64,000 nucleotides of DNA from SLDF01 sp964537925 (GCA_964537925.1 CAZICV010000001.1:248001-312000); one strand, 5' to 3'; shown: positions 27,013-36,221, numbered from the stretch's first letter. The notes: generated by a model not told the origin, from the letters alone. Translations and numbers: made by a program.

Positions 27013-27771
27013 ATGAAGCAACCAACACAAAATATCAAAGGAAATAATCTGCTTGTAGGACGGAACCCCGTCATAGAAGCGCTCGAAGACGGTATAGAGA
27101 TAGACAAAGTATTCCTGCAACTCGGTATCCGCGGCGAATTTGAGAAACAGGTCCGGAAACTCTGCCAGCAGCAGCAGGTACCGCTTGTCGTGGTTCCTAA
27201 AGAAAAACTCAACCAGTTTTTCAGGGGAAATCACCAGGGGATCATTGCCGTCGCTTCGATGATCCAGTATCAGCGCCTGGATAAACTGCTGCCCTTTGCC
27301 TTCGAGCAACAGCAGCAGCCACTATTTGTCCTCCTGGACGGGATCACGGATGTCCGCAATTTTGGCGCTATAGCGCGATCCTGCGAAGTATTCGGAGCCC
27401 AGGCACTCATCATATCCAAGAAAAGCGGGGCGCTCATCACCGAAGATGCCGTGAAGACGTCGGCTGGTGCACTCTTGCGGCTGCCTGTATGCCGGGAACA
27501 AAGCCTCGGGCAAGCTGTTGAATACCTGCAGGATTCGGGGGTAGCGGTGTTGTGCTCCGATCTGAAAGCAACGAGGAGACTCCAGGACTGCGATCTCGCT
27601 GGTCCTGTAGCGATCGTGATGGGCTCGGAAGACAAAGGCGTCAACCCGGACCTGCTTCACCAGATCCGCGACAGGTTCATCATTCCCCAGAACGGACAGA
27701 CAGATTCGCTCAATGTCTCTGTTGCGACCGGCATTATTCTTTATGAGATAACCAGACAAAGACATTCATGA
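27013..27771 (+). CDS. rlmB: 23S rRNA (guanosine-2'-O)-methyltransferase RlmB, SpoU/TrmH family
   Basis: 252 residues. Substrate-binding domain at the N-terminus (LLVGRNPVIEALEDG, the RlmB start signature) and the SPOUT knot domain from about 100: LLDGITDVRNFGAIARSCEVFGAQ (motif 1), VAIVMGSEDKGVNPDLL (motif 2) and FIIPQNGQTDSLNVSVATGIILYE (motif 3), all intact. It methylates a guanosine 2'-OH in 23S rRNA (G2251 in E. coli numbering) with S-adenosylmethionine. The stop overlaps the start of the TraB/GumN gene by four bases (ATGA), so these two are translationally coupled. Confidence 0.95.
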   Translation: MKQPTQNIKGNNLLVGRNPVIEALEDGIEIDKVFLQLGIRGEFEKQVRKLCQQQQVPLVVVPKEKLNQFFRGNHQGIIAVASMIQYQRLDKLLPFAFEQQQQPLFVLLDGITDVRNFGAIARSCEVFGAQALIISKKSGALITEDAVKTSAGALLRLPVCREQSLGQAVEYLQDSGVAVLCSDLKATRRLQDCDLAGPVAIVMGSEDKGVNPDLLHQIRDRFIIPQNGQTDSLNVSVATGIILYEITRQRHS

Positions 27772-28709
27772 CACGCTTCTTTTCAAATTTTGCGACCTCG
27801 CTGACATCCTTGATAGGTATCTGCTGGCTGCTTCTTTCCGGCCACCAGCTCCCGGCACAGCAGACCTACAAACCACTCGAGAAAAGCCTGCTCTGGGAGA
27901 TCAGCGGCAACGGGCTTTCCAAACCATCTTACCTCTTCGGCACCATCCATATCATCGATTCAGACAAATACTTCTGGACACCCGCTATGGATGCTGCATT
28001 CAGCAAGGCGGACCAGGTCGTCTTCGAGATCGATATGAAAGACATGCAGGACATGGGGAAGATGATGAGTATGATGCAACTGCTGTTTATGCAGGACGGC
28101 AAGACGCTCAGCGACCTGCTGTCCGAAGAAGATTACGCACTCGTAGAAGCCAGATTTACGGAGCTGGGACTGCCGCTGAATATGTTTGGCCGCATGAAGC
28201 CTTTCTTTCTCTCTACTATGATCTCCGAAGACATGGGTGGCACCGCCCTGCAGGACGGACGCATCCGCTCTTACGAGATGGAACTGATGCAGCTGGCCGA
28301 CAGCCGGTCCAAACCCGTCACGGGCCTGGAAACGATAGAGTTTCAGGCGTCCATATTCGACTCGATCCCGTACGAAGTACAGGCGGAAATGCTGGTAACG
28401 GCGGTACGCGAATCAAAAGACGGCGGCCCGCAGGAACAAATGCTCGATGAGATGATGACCCTTTACACCGCTCAGGACCTGGAAGGACTCTATAAAATGA
28501 TCCAGTCCCAGATGACCGAAGACATGCCCTTCCAGGAGGTATTGCTCGAACAGAGAAACCGTAACTGGATACCCATACTGGAGAAAATGATGCGCGAAAA
28601 CGCCGTTTTTGCAGCAGTAGGTGCAGGGCACCTGGCCGGAGAACAGGGCGTGATTCACCTGCTCCGCAAGCAAGGGTACAAGGTCAAACCCATATACGAA
28701 AAAATATAA
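27768..28709 (+). CDS. TraB/GumN-family exported protein
   Basis: 313 residues with an N-terminal hydrophobic signal (FATSLTSLIGICWLLLSGHQL, cleavage near AQQ). The family signature SKPSYLFGTIHIID is at about residues 50-63 and the closing NAVFAAVGAGHLAGEQGVIHLLRKQGYKVKPI matches the C-terminal GAGHL motif of TraB/GumN proteins, which share a fold with putative metalloproteases (EreA/ChaN-like or Tiki-like). Conserved GTIH and GAGHL histidines are present. The cellular role is unknown. It overlaps rlmB by four bases and is six bases upstream of acs. Confidence 0.88.
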   Translation: MTRFFSNFATSLTSLIGICWLLLSGHQLPAQQTYKPLEKSLLWEISGNGLSKPSYLFGTIHIIDSDKYFWTPAMDAAFSKADQVVFEIDMKDMQDMGKMMSMMQLLFMQDGKTLSDLLSEEDYALVEARFTELGLPLNMFGRMKPFFLSTMISEDMGGTALQDGRIRSYEMELMQLADSRSKPVTGLETIEFQASIFDSIPYEVQAEMLVTAVRESKDGGPQEQMLDEMMTLYTAQDLEGLYKMIQSQMTEDMPFQEVLLEQRNRNWIPILEKMMRENAVFAAVGAGHLAGEQGVIHLLRKQGYKVKPIYEKI

Positions 28710-28715
28710 CCCGCT

Positions 28716-30605
28716 ATGCGCATCAGGACACTGGCTGATTACCAGCAGACATACGAAAGAAGTATCAACGACCCGGAAGGATTCTGGTCAGGAGTCGCGT
28801 CCCAGTTCAAATGGACAAAGCCCTGGGATACCGCCCTGCAATGGGACTTTGATACCCCTTCCGTGAAGTGGTTTGGCGGGGGCAAACTCAACATCACCGA
28901 AAACTGCCTGGACCGGCATCTCGACAGCCGTGGCAACAAGCTCGCTATCATATGGGAACCCAATGATCCGAAAGAACGTTTTCTGCGCCTCACCTACCGG
29001 GAGCTGTTCGAGCGTGTATGCAGGTACGCCAACGTCCTCAAGAACAACGGGGTAGGCAAAGGAGATACCGTCTGTATCTACATGCCCATGATACCCGAGC
29101 TGGTCGTAGCCACACTGGCCTGCGCACGTATCGGGGCGATCCACTCCGTGGTATTCGCGGGATTTTCCGCACAGTCGCTGGCAGACCGTATCCAGGACGC
29201 CGAGGCGCGTGTCGTACTGACTGCCGACGGTCTCAACCGTGGAGCCAAGCAAGTGCCTGTGAAGTCAATCGTCGATGAGGCGCTCGAACAATGCCCCGAA
29301 GTGCGCCGTGTCATCGTAACCGAGCGGTTGGGCTGGCCCGTACACATGGAAGCAGGGAGGGATGTATGGTTGCATGACGAGCTGCCCAAAGCCGACAAGG
29401 TCTGCCCGGCAGAGCCCGTGGATGCGGAAGATCCTTTGTTCATACTCTATACTTCAGGCTCCACCGGCAAGCCTAAAGGTGTCGTACATACCTGCGGCGG
29501 ATATATGGTCTATACTGCATATACTTTTCTCAATGTATTCCAGTACGAGGAGAGCGATATCTTCTGGTGTACGGCAGATGCGGGCTGGATCACCGGCCAC
29601 TCCTACCTGATCTACGGTCCCCTGCTCAACGGAGCTACTTCGCTGCTGTTCGAAGGGGTACCCACCTGGCCGGATGCCGGCAGGTTCTGGCAGGTCATCG
29701 ACAAGTACGGGGTCAACCAGTTTTATACCGCACCGACAGCTATCCGTTCGCTGATGAGCCATCCCATAGATCATGTACTCTCGTACAGCCTGGATTCGCT
29801 CAAGGTACTCGGCTCCGTCGGCGAGCCCATCAACGAAGAAGCCTGGCAGTGGTACTTCAGGCATATCGGCAAGGGACGTTGCCCGATCGTAGATACCTGG
29901 TGGCAGACAGAGACAGGTGGCATCATGCTCTCTTCGCTGGCAGGAGTGACTCCCGGACGGCCTACCCACGCCGGTCTCCCGATGCCCGGCGTACAACCCG
30001 TGCTGCTTGACCCGGACGGCAACGAGATCACTGAAAACGAGACCGAAGGCCTGCTGTGCATCAAATCACCGTGGCCGTCCATCATCAGGACTACCTGGGG
30101 AGATCATGAGCGCTGCCGACAGACCTATTTCTCGGCATTCGGAGGCTACTATTTCACCGGCGACGGAGCCCGTCGCGATGCAGACGGCTTCTACCGGATC
30201 ATCGGCCGGGTAGACGATGTGCTCAACGTGTCAGGCCATCGCTTCGGGACAGCTGAGATAGAGAACGCCATCAACCAGACCCCGGGTATCATCGAGTCAG
30301 CCGTCGTAGGGTTCCCGCATGATGTCAAGGGCCAGGCAATCTATGCCTACGTCATCACGGATACCGTACCCGGCGACCCGGATGACAAGCGGGATGAGAT
30401 CATAGAGACTGTCGTGAAGATCATCGGCAAGATTGCCAAACCCGACAAGATCCAGTTCGTGTCCGGCCTGCCCAAGACAAGGTCGGGCAAGATCATGCGG
30501 CGTATCCTGCGCAAGATCGCTGAAGGAGATATTGCGCGATTGGGCGATACCAGCACACTGCTGGATCCGCTGATCGTGGATGAGATCAAGGCCGGTGCTT
30601 TGTAA
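28716..30605 (+). CDS. acs: Acetyl-CoA synthetase (AMP-forming)
   Basis: 629 residues, normal for Acs. Motifs in order: KLNITENCLDRH, YTSGSTGKPKGVVHTCGGY (P-loop-like ATP motif), FWCTADAGWITGHSY, VDTWWQTETGGIM (acetate/adenylate site), YFTGDGARRDADGFYRIIGRVDDVLNVSGHR (hinge region) and KTRSGKIMRRILRKIA with the catalytic Lys that is acetylated in regulated enzymes. It converts acetate, ATP and CoA to acetyl-CoA. It lies six bases after the TraB/GumN gene, same strand. Confidence 0.97.
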   Translation: MRIRTLADYQQTYERSINDPEGFWSGVASQFKWTKPWDTALQWDFDTPSVKWFGGGKLNITENCLDRHLDSRGNKLAIIWEPNDPKERFLRLTYRELFERVCRYANVLKNNGVGKGDTVCIYMPMIPELVVATLACARIGAIHSVVFAGFSAQSLADRIQDAEARVVLTADGLNRGAKQVPVKSIVDEALEQCPEVRRVIVTERLGWPVHMEAGRDVWLHDELPKADKVCPAEPVDAEDPLFILYTSGSTGKPKGVVHTCGGYMVYTAYTFLNVFQYEESDIFWCTADAGWITGHSYLIYGPLLNGATSLLFEGVPTWPDAGRFWQVIDKYGVNQFYTAPTAIRSLMSHPIDHVLSYSLDSLKVLGSVGEPINEEAWQWYFRHIGKGRCPIVDTWWQTETGGIMLSSLAGVTPGRPTHAGLPMPGVQPVLLDPDGNEITENETEGLLCIKSPWPSIIRTTWGDHERCRQTYFSAFGGYYFTGDGARRDADGFYRIIGRVDDVLNVSGHRFGTAEIENAINQTPGIIESAVVGFPHDVKGQAIYAYVITDTVPGDPDDKRDEIIETVVKIIGKIAKPDKIQFVSGLPKTRSGKIMRRILRKIAEGDIARLGDTSTLLDPLIVDEIKAGAL

Positions 30606-30678
30606 CCAGGCAGATCTGCCTTTTGCACGGAACAGCTGAGAACGAAAAAACTGCATCAACCCGAAAACCGCTTATACC

Positions 30679-31197
30679 ATGGCGCTTATACTGCCTGTCA
30701 ACGGAGTCTTTCCACAGTTTGGCCAAGATTGTTTCCTGGCCGAGAATGCCACCATTGTGGGCGACGTCATCATGGGCGATGACTGTAGTGTATGGTTTAC
30801 GGCTGTAGTCCGGGGCGATGTCAACTACATCCGCATGGGCAACAAAGTCAACGTACAGGACGGCGCGATCATACACGGGACCTACCTCAAAGCGCCTACG
30901 GAGATCGGCAATGAAGTCTCGATCGGTCACAGGGCGATCGTACACGGCTGCACCGTCCATGACAATGTGCTGATCGGCATGGGGGCCATCGTGATGGATC
31001 ATGCTATCGTCGAGTCCAATGTACTCATCGCAGCCGGTTCAGTAGTACTTGAAAAAACCGTACTGGAAAGCGGCCATATCTATGCAGGTGTACCGGCGAA
31101 AAAAATAAAGCCTCTGTCGGACGATACATCCAGGGACACGATCCGGCGGATCGCCGACAGCTATGTGCATTACAGCTCCTGGTTCAGGAAGCCCTGA
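30679..31197 (+). CDS. Gamma-carbonic anhydrase-family hexapeptide protein
   Basis: 172 residues forming a left-handed beta helix, with hexapeptide repeats from VFPQFGQDCFLAENATIVGDV to the C-terminal helix. Metal ligands His positions typical of gamma-CA/YrdA/CaiE are visible (IIHGTYL, IGHRAIVHGCTV). The motif GAIVMDHAIVESNVLIAAGSVV follows. It resembles YrdA/PaaY proteins, some of which have zinc-dependent carbonic anhydrase activity; others are thioesterases. It is last in the rlmB-TraB-acs run (73 bases after acs) and converges with the DMT exporter. Confidence 0.88.
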   Translation: MALILPVNGVFPQFGQDCFLAENATIVGDVIMGDDCSVWFTAVVRGDVNYIRMGNKVNVQDGAIIHGTYLKAPTEIGNEVSIGHRAIVHGCTVHDNVLIGMGAIVMDHAIVESNVLIAAGSVVLEKTVLESGHIYAGVPAKKIKPLSDDTSRDTIRRIADSYVHYSSWFRKP

Positions 31198-31205
31198 GGC
31201 CCGGA

Positions 31206-32108
31206 TCAGTTGCGTATGCTGGTCAGATACACACCTATGAGGATAAGTATCATCCCCGCACCGTGTACCCAGGTGAGCGGCTCTCCGTCCAGGAAACCCA
31301 GCAACAATGCAAAACAGGGTATCACATAGCTGATCGTCGAGGCAAATACGACACCCGATACCTTGATCAGCTGGAAGAAAAAGACAGAGGCCAGCACCGT
31401 CCCCATCACGGCAAGTCCCAGTATGTGCAGCATCGAATACATCGCCTGGGGATGTTCCCTTACGACCGAAGCAAAATCCGTAAACCAGAGTATACCGAAA
31501 GCAGGCAGACCAAGCATAGTGAAGGCAGCCGTGCTGATACTGATGGTATCGACATCACGGAGAAAACGGTTGACCGTGTTGGAACTGAACGCATAGAGGG
31601 TAGTCGCTACGCAGATCAACAGTGCATACAACGGGTCGCCCTGCAGCGCACCTGCCCCTGAGAAGAGGATCAGCAGCAAGGCTCCCATGAAGCCGATCAA
31701 TACGCCTATGACCTTGTTCCGACTGAGCTGCAGGCCAAAGAAGACCGCGCCTACGGCGAGCGTAAATATAGGCGTGGTGCTGCTGATTACACCTGTAAAG
31801 CTGCTGCTGAGCCTGGTCTGGGCCAGCGGGAAAAGCAACGCTGGAATACCACTGCCGCAGAACCCCACAACCAGGAGATAGCGCCACTGACGGGGCTTGA
31901 TCCGTTTCAAAGCTCTCGGCAGAAAAGGGAGAAAACAAATACAGGTGACTGCAATGCGAAAAGCGCCTACCTGCACGAAACTGAATGCTTCCAGGCCTTT
32001 CTTCATGAAGTAATAGGAGCTACCCCAGGTAGCGCCTATTATCAGGAGTACCGACCATGCATAGAGCGCGGAGGGTTTATCGACCGGTTTGGACGTATCG
32101 GATGACAT
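31206..32108 (-). CDS. EamA/DMT-family transporter
   Basis: 300 residues with about ten hydrophobic segments in two EamA repeats: first ALYAWSVLLIIGATWGSSYYFMKKGL to about residue 145, second from LYALLICVATTLYAFSSNTVNRFL to the end (FLDGEPLTWVHGAGMILILIGVYL). Members export amino acids or other metabolites; substrate cannot be read from sequence. Its -7 box lies only ten bases before the ATG. Confidence 0.9.
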   Translation of the reverse strand: MSSDTSKPVDKPSALYAWSVLLIIGATWGSSYYFMKKGLEAFSFVQVGAFRIAVTCICFLPFLPRALKRIKPRQWRYLLVVGFCGSGIPALLFPLAQTRLSSSFTGVISSTTPIFTLAVGAVFFGLQLSRNKVIGVLIGFMGALLLILFSGAGALQGDPLYALLICVATTLYAFSSNTVNRFLRDVDTISISTAAFTMLGLPAFGILWFTDFASVVREHPQAMYSMLHILGLAVMGTVLASVFFFQLIKVSGVVFASTISYVIPCFALLLGFLDGEPLTWVHGAGMILILIGVYLTSIRN

Positions 32109-32118
32109 AAAAGATGAA

Positions 32119-32126
32119 CAAAATTA
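32119..32126 (-). promoter_or_regulatory. -7 box (TAATTTTG) very close to the DMT transporter start
   Basis: TAATTTTG on the minus strand ends ten bases before the ATG at 32108. With a transcription start about 6-7 bases after the box, the mRNA leader would be only a few bases. Confidence 0.45.
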
Positions 32127-32212
32127 CACCTTGCCCCTGATTCCGTCTCCGGTACCGCGAAGTTTAATTGAGCCTGCCTGAAGTGACCTGAGGGATACAA
32201 GACGCCAGAGTT

Positions 32213-33229
32213 TCATTCCATCGCCTCGTAGCTGCGGGTACGATCTATCTGCTGCCACAGTGTGTCTTTCAGCTGCTGCATGCCTTCCGTGGTCACGGCA
32301 GAGACAAATGACACGGGACAGTCCAGCTTCACCTCCTGCCGGATCAGCGATTGTATCTCATTGTCGATGAGATCACACTTGGTGATCGCCACAAGCCTTG
32401 GTTTGTCCAGGAGTTCCGGGTTGTATAGCTCCAGTTCACGGAGGAGGATACGGTACTGCTCAGCGATATCCGCAGCATCGCTGGGGATCAGGAACAGCAG
32501 GGTGGCATTGCGTTCTATATGCCTCAGGAACCTGTGGCCCAGCCCTTTGCCGGTATGTGCATCTTCAATAATACCCGGTATATCCGCCATGACAAAAGAC
32601 CGGCCGTCGCGGTATGATACCACCCCCAGGTTGGGGACCAGTGTGGTAAAGGGATAATCCGCGATCTCCGGTTTGGCCGCCGTGAGCGCAGCCAGCAGAG
32701 TTGACTTGCCGGCATTCGGAAAGCCCACCAATCCTACATCCGCCAGCACCTTGAGCTCCAGTATTTTCCACTCCTCCAGCCCTTCCTCGCCCGGTTGAGC
32801 ATAACGAGGCGCCTGGTGGGTAGCCGTCTTGAAAAAGCTGTTACCCATACCTCCCCGGCCGCCGGAGACCAATACCCTCGTCTCTCCGTCAGCGGTGATT
32901 TCAAAGTGCACTTCTCCCGTCTCGGCGTCCCTGGCGACAGTACCCAGCGGCACTTCGAGTACGATGTCTTCACCGTCGGCCCCGGTCTTGTTGTTGGAAG
33001 CCCCGTTCTGACCGTCTCCGGCGATCACATGCTTGCGGTACTTCAGCGAAAGCAGTGTCCATACGTTGCGATTACCCCGCACGATGATATGACCACCCCG
33101 GCCTCCGTTGCCCCCGTCCGGTCCGCCCTTGGGGATATACTTGGCCCTGTAGAAATGCATCGAGCCCGCGCCGCCATGACCCGACCGGCAGCATATCTTC
33201 ACATAGTCTACAAAATTCTGATCAGCCAT
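32213..33229 (-). CDS. obgE: GTPase ObgE/CgtA
   Basis: 338 residues. Glycine-rich Obg domain (FVDYVKICCRSGHGGAGSMHF, GPDGGNGGRGGHIIVRG) to about 157, then the G domain: G1 GFPNAGKSTLL, G2/switch DYPFTTLVPNLG, G3 ADIPGIIEDA, G4 ITKCDL, G5 SAVT. The C-terminal OCT domain is absent, as is common in Bacteroidota. ATG at 33229 gives MADQNFVDYVK, the standard start; the open frame extends three codons further. It acts in 50S ribosome assembly and stress responses. Confidence 0.96.
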   Translation of the reverse strand: MADQNFVDYVKICCRSGHGGAGSMHFYRAKYIPKGGPDGGNGGRGGHIIVRGNRNVWTLLSLKYRKHVIAGDGQNGASNNKTGADGEDIVLEVPLGTVARDAETGEVHFEITADGETRVLVSGGRGGMGNSFFKTATHQAPRYAQPGEEGLEEWKILELKVLADVGLVGFPNAGKSTLLAALTAAKPEIADYPFTTLVPNLGVVSYRDGRSFVMADIPGIIEDAHTGKGLGHRFLRHIERNATLLFLIPSDAADIAEQYRILLRELELYNPELLDKPRLVAITKCDLIDNEIQSLIRQEVKLDCPVSFVSAVTTEGMQQLKDTLWQQIDRTRSYEAME

Positions 33230-33235
33230 AGCCCG

Positions 33236-33243
33236 CAAAGGTA
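33236..33243 (-). promoter_or_regulatory. -7 box (TACCTTTG) abutting the obgE start
   Basis: TACCTTTG on the minus strand ends six bases upstream of the obgE ATG. A normal transcription start from this box would give a leaderless or nearly leaderless mRNA. Confidence 0.45.
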
Positions 33244-33400
33244 CTCAAATCCGGTAGCATCTGCCTGACTACAGCCCCAATACCGCGTTCCGGGCACTTC
33301 TTCCGGTAGTTGAGGTAAATTATCCCGTGCTTCGCTTGCGGTTATCATTGGTTTCCCCTAGTATTGCACTATTTAGAATAAATCTAATTAACGACGCCGA

Positions 33401-33805
33401 ATGAATAAATCACTCAACTACATTATCTGGGCGCTGGCCACCCTGCTTGGTGTATTCTTTGTCTACAAGGGGCTTAGCAAGCACTGGCTTTCTCCCTGCA
33501 AAGTATACACGCCCGAGAGTACGATCCCTGTTCCGTACCAGCAGCTGATCACCGCGTTCTGCCAGTCGGGTTTCTTTAAGATGGTGGGCGCCCTGGAGAT
33601 CCTATCGGGATTGCTGCTGATCATTCCCCGCACCAGGCTGCTGGGTGCGGGAATGCTGATGCCTGTGATCCTCAACATTTTCCTGATCCATCTCTTCCTG
33701 GACAATCGCCCGGATGAGCTGGTAGAGACCGGTATACCGCTGCTCGCTACGATACTCATCCTGGCCTTCTATTACCCCCGGTGGAAATCACTGCTCACGG
33801 TATGA
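33401..33805 (+). CDS. Small DoxX-like membrane protein
   Basis: 134 residues with four hydrophobic segments (LNYIIWALATLLGVFFVYKG, FFKMVGALEILSGLLLII, LLGAGMLMPVILNIFLIHLF, LLATILILAFYYP). Length, segment pattern and the GALEILSGLLL helix resemble DoxX-family proteins. Function in this family is poorly defined. It is a single gene followed by an intrinsic terminator about 100 bases downstream. Confidence 0.7.
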   Translation: MNKSLNYIIWALATLLGVFFVYKGLSKHWLSPCKVYTPESTIPVPYQQLITAFCQSGFFKMVGALEILSGLLLIIPRTRLLGAGMLMPVILNIFLIHLFLDNRPDELVETGIPLLATILILAFYYPRWKSLLTV

Positions 33806-34216
33806 CGACATACGCTCCGGGCCAAAACGGCGACGGAGTTCATGTTTCTTGGTTTTAAATTGTAGTGGAAAGCACGCTGACACCCAAAGCTCTCTCTGCT
33901 TTGCAGGCTGGCCAAAGTGATGTAATCAGATCAGGCCGGCCTGCTTTTTGTTTTCTTCATCTGGTTGCACTCTCCGGGCTCTTTAATACCCCGGCCTACT
34001 CCGCCAGATCTGCGTGGAGGACGCGCTCTCATCATAAGTGGGAGCTATACGAGATGATTATACCGCGCTCAAAACAGCGGATTACAGCTATTGCCATCAC
34101 CCCTCCGATCAATAAGCCAGGATAAATGCTGACTATGTACCAGGAGAGACAATAACGCTATAGTTCCCCCAGGGAACTAGGTTCTATAGTAAATTAAGAA
34201 CAGGAAAGAAGACAAG
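33806..34216. other. Intergenic region between the DoxX-like gene and adk
   Basis: 411 bases without a convincing gene. It contains the terminator at 33903-33954. Near adk an inverted repeat TAGTTCCC/GGGAACTA (34161-34168, 34172-34179) is flanked by two copies of CTATAG (34158-34163 and 34184-34189); without a T run it is a weak candidate adk terminator. An 86-codon frame at 33865-34125 has no recognisable features. Confidence 0.6.
33903..33954 (+). terminator. Intrinsic terminator after the DoxX-like gene
   Basis: An 11-bp stem (GCAGGCTGGCC with GGCCGGCCTGC, one G-T pair; 33903-33913 and 33934-33944) with a 20-base loop is followed by TTTTTGTTTTC. Confidence 0.8.
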
Positions 34217-34789
34217 TCAAAGGCGATCGATATGGCTGCAAAGCCTCGCGAAGATCTCATCGATCGATCCGATACCAGGTATCCGTACCGATTTACCACT
34301 TCCGGCATAGAAGTCATACACGGGCGTAGTTTCGTTCTTATAAACCTGTATCCGGTTGCGGATGATCGACTCATCATTGTCGTCGGGTCTTCCGGATGTC
34401 TGCCCTCTCTTGCGGATACGTGTCACAATCTCCTCGTCATCGACCTCAAGCGACAGCAGCGCATGTATCTCAGTACCCTTTTCGGTGAGCAGGGTATCAA
34501 GCGCCTCTGCTTGTGGTACGGTACGTGGAAATCCGTCGAAGATAAACCCTTGTGCTTCCGGGTGCATGTCTACCTTGTTGCGCAACATCCCGACCGTCAC
34601 ACTGTCCGGCACCAGTTCCCCCTTAGCCATATACTCCTTGGCCTTGAGTCCCAGCGGCGTGTTATTGCTCATCTCATATCTGAACAGATCCCCTGTAGAA
34701 ATGTGCTGAAGGCCGTATTTCTCAACCAGCGACGCAGCCTGCGTGCCTTTACCTGAACCCGGAGGTCCGAATAGGATTATATTTATCAT
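34217..34789 (-). CDS. adk: Adenylate kinase
   Basis: 190 residues, the short form without the zinc-finger-type LID insertion. P-loop GPPGSGKGTQ at the N-terminus, AMP site HISTGDLFRYEM and GFPRTVPQAEAL, LID RIRKRGQTSGRPDDN. ATG at 34789 gives MINIILFGPPGSGKG; upstream in-frame codons overlap the preceding nlpC-type gene and are not family-like. It balances AMP, ADP and ATP. It lies eight bases after the stop of the NlpC/P60 gene, so the two are probably cotranscribed. Confidence 0.97.
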   Translation of the reverse strand: MINIILFGPPGSGKGTQAASLVEKYGLQHISTGDLFRYEMSNNTPLGLKAKEYMAKGELVPDSVTVGMLRNKVDMHPEAQGFIFDGFPRTVPQAEALDTLLTEKGTEIHALLSLEVDDEEIVTRIRKRGQTSGRPDDNDESIIRNRIQVYKNETTPVYDFYAGSGKSVRIPGIGSIDEIFARLCSHIDRL

Positions 34790-34797
34790 TACGGGGA

Positions 34798-35361
34798 TTA
34801 AAAAGTATCTAATTCCTGAACGAGATCTTCCGGCGAGAGTCCGGTGCTGAGCACATCGCGCACAAACATCAGTCTTTTGCGCCAATAAGCGGAAGTCCAG
34901 ACATTTTCGATCACTACACCCCTGCTCGTAGAGCTGTGGATCATCATCAGTTCGTTGTCCGTATTGGATACGACGATGCCCACGTGATGGATATTGCCGC
35001 GTACACCGAAGAACAGCAGATCACCCGGCTGTGCCTTCTTGATGGCTACACGCTTTCCGAACTTCGATTGTCCTCTGGAACTGTGATCGAGTATGATACC
35101 ATGCTTGTCAAATACAAAAGAGGTAAAACCTGAACAGTCAAACCCCTTATGTGTAGTACCGTTGTAGCGATATCTCGAACCGAGATATTCCTTGGCGAAG
35201 CTTACGAGATCATTCCTGCGTTCGCGCAGAAGCTCGTTGATATCGTTGTGTATGTGAACGGGGAGTGGATTATTGACCACGGCTGCTGTAGAGGCCGTAC
35301 CCATCATAACAAATCCAAAAACCGACAGGGTGGTAAGCAGTCTGCTTATCATCATTCGCAT
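34798..35361 (-). CDS. NlpC/P60-family cell-wall endopeptidase
   Basis: 187 residues with signal peptide (MRMMISRLLTTLSVFGFVMMG). The NlpC/P60 domain starts at YLGSRYRYNGTTHKGFDCSGF (catalytic Cys in DCSGF), with the catalytic His in IHHVGIVV and the following QPGDLLFFGVRG segment typical. It should cleave peptidoglycan stem peptides in the periplasm. A -7 box TATTTTTG lies 41 bases upstream (35403-35410), presumably driving this gene and adk. Confidence 0.93.
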   Translation of the reverse strand: MRMMISRLLTTLSVFGFVMMGTASTAAVVNNPLPVHIHNDINELLRERRNDLVSFAKEYLGSRYRYNGTTHKGFDCSGFTSFVFDKHGIILDHSSRGQSKFGKRVAIKKAQPGDLLFFGVRGNIHHVGIVVSNTDNELMMIHSSTSRGVVIENVWTSAYWRKRLMFVRDVLSTGLSPEDLVQELDTF

Positions 35362-35402
35362 AGAGTGGACACGCTTGTTGTTATGTAGATAATTCCCGGA
35401 AG

Positions 35403-35410
35403 CAAAAATA
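35403..35410 (-). promoter_or_regulatory. Candidate -7 box (TATTTTTG) of the nlpC-adk unit
   Basis: TATTTTTG on the minus strand, 41 bases before the NlpC/P60 start. At a spacing of 20 bases upstream the sequence TTCG replaces the consensus TTTG. Confidence 0.45.
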
Positions 35411-35453
35411 GCTTCTGAGCCCCCGGCAGCCGAATTCCTTTCCGCCTTTTTTG

Positions 35454-36221
35454 TTAATCAAATGTTATTGTATCCCGGTCGCGCAGAAACGGCAGTTCGT
35501 CGCGAAATTGCGTAAGGTGCTCTTTGTTTAGTTCTGTCTCAAACCAGCCCTCCCGATCACCGGCCAGCAGTAGTTCGCGACCATCGGGTCCGTACACGGC
35601 CGACTGGCCAGGGTAGGCAAGCCCGGACTCGTCTGCGCCAGTGCGGTTGACGCCGACCACATAGCACTGATTCTCGATCGCCCGCGCCTGCAGTAGTACT
35701 TTCCAGGCCGTGATGCGGCGCTGTGGCCAGCTGGCCACATTGATCATCAGGTCAAAGGGGAGCAAACCGCGCAGGAAGGCCGGGAACCTGAGGTCGTAGC
35801 AGATCTGAGGGACGACCACCCACCCGTCATGGCAGATTTTCGCACCGCGCCTTCCGGCCGTATATACCTGTTGTTCGCCTGCAAGACCAAACAGGTGGCG
35901 CTTATCATAGCTCCTGACCTTGCCCTGCGGCCCGACCCACAGGAATCTGTTATAGTACCTGCCGTCGGCTTCGCCGATCACCACACTGCCACAGAGGATG
36001 ACCTGGTAGTAGGCCGCCAGGTGACGCATCCAGGTGACCGTATCGCCTTCCACGGATTCGGCTACCCGGGCGGCATTCATGGTAAAACCTGTAGAAAACA
36101 TCTCGGGAAGCACCAGCACGTCCGGCAGCTGCGCGCGCTGCTCCAGGCTGAGCTCTACGTAGCGACGGTTGAAGGCGGGATCTTCCCAGCCGATGTTCCA
36201 TTGGAGAAATGCGATGCGCAT
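35454..36221 (-). CDS. Nitrilase-superfamily carbon-nitrogen hydrolase (omega-amidase YafV-like)
   Basis: 255 residues. Catalytic triad visible: Glu in VLPEMFSTGF, Lys in SYDKRHLF, Cys in PQICYDLRFP. QWNIGWEDP at the start and SWPQRRITAWKVLLQARAIENQCYVVGVNR match the YafV/omega-amidase branch, which hydrolyses alpha-ketoglutaramate and alpha-ketosuccinamate in the methionine-salvage/transaminase-repair pathway. It lies just downstream of the rplY terminator, so it has its own promoter or relies on readthrough. Confidence 0.92.
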   Translation of the reverse strand: MRIAFLQWNIGWEDPAFNRRYVELSLEQRAQLPDVLVLPEMFSTGFTMNAARVAESVEGDTVTWMRHLAAYYQVILCGSVVIGEADGRYYNRFLWVGPQGKVRSYDKRHLFGLAGEQQVYTAGRRGAKICHDGWVVVPQICYDLRFPAFLRGLLPFDLMINVASWPQRRITAWKVLLQARAIENQCYVVGVNRTGADESGLAYPGQSAVYGPDGRELLLAGDREGWFETELNKEHLTQFRDELPFLRDRDTITFD

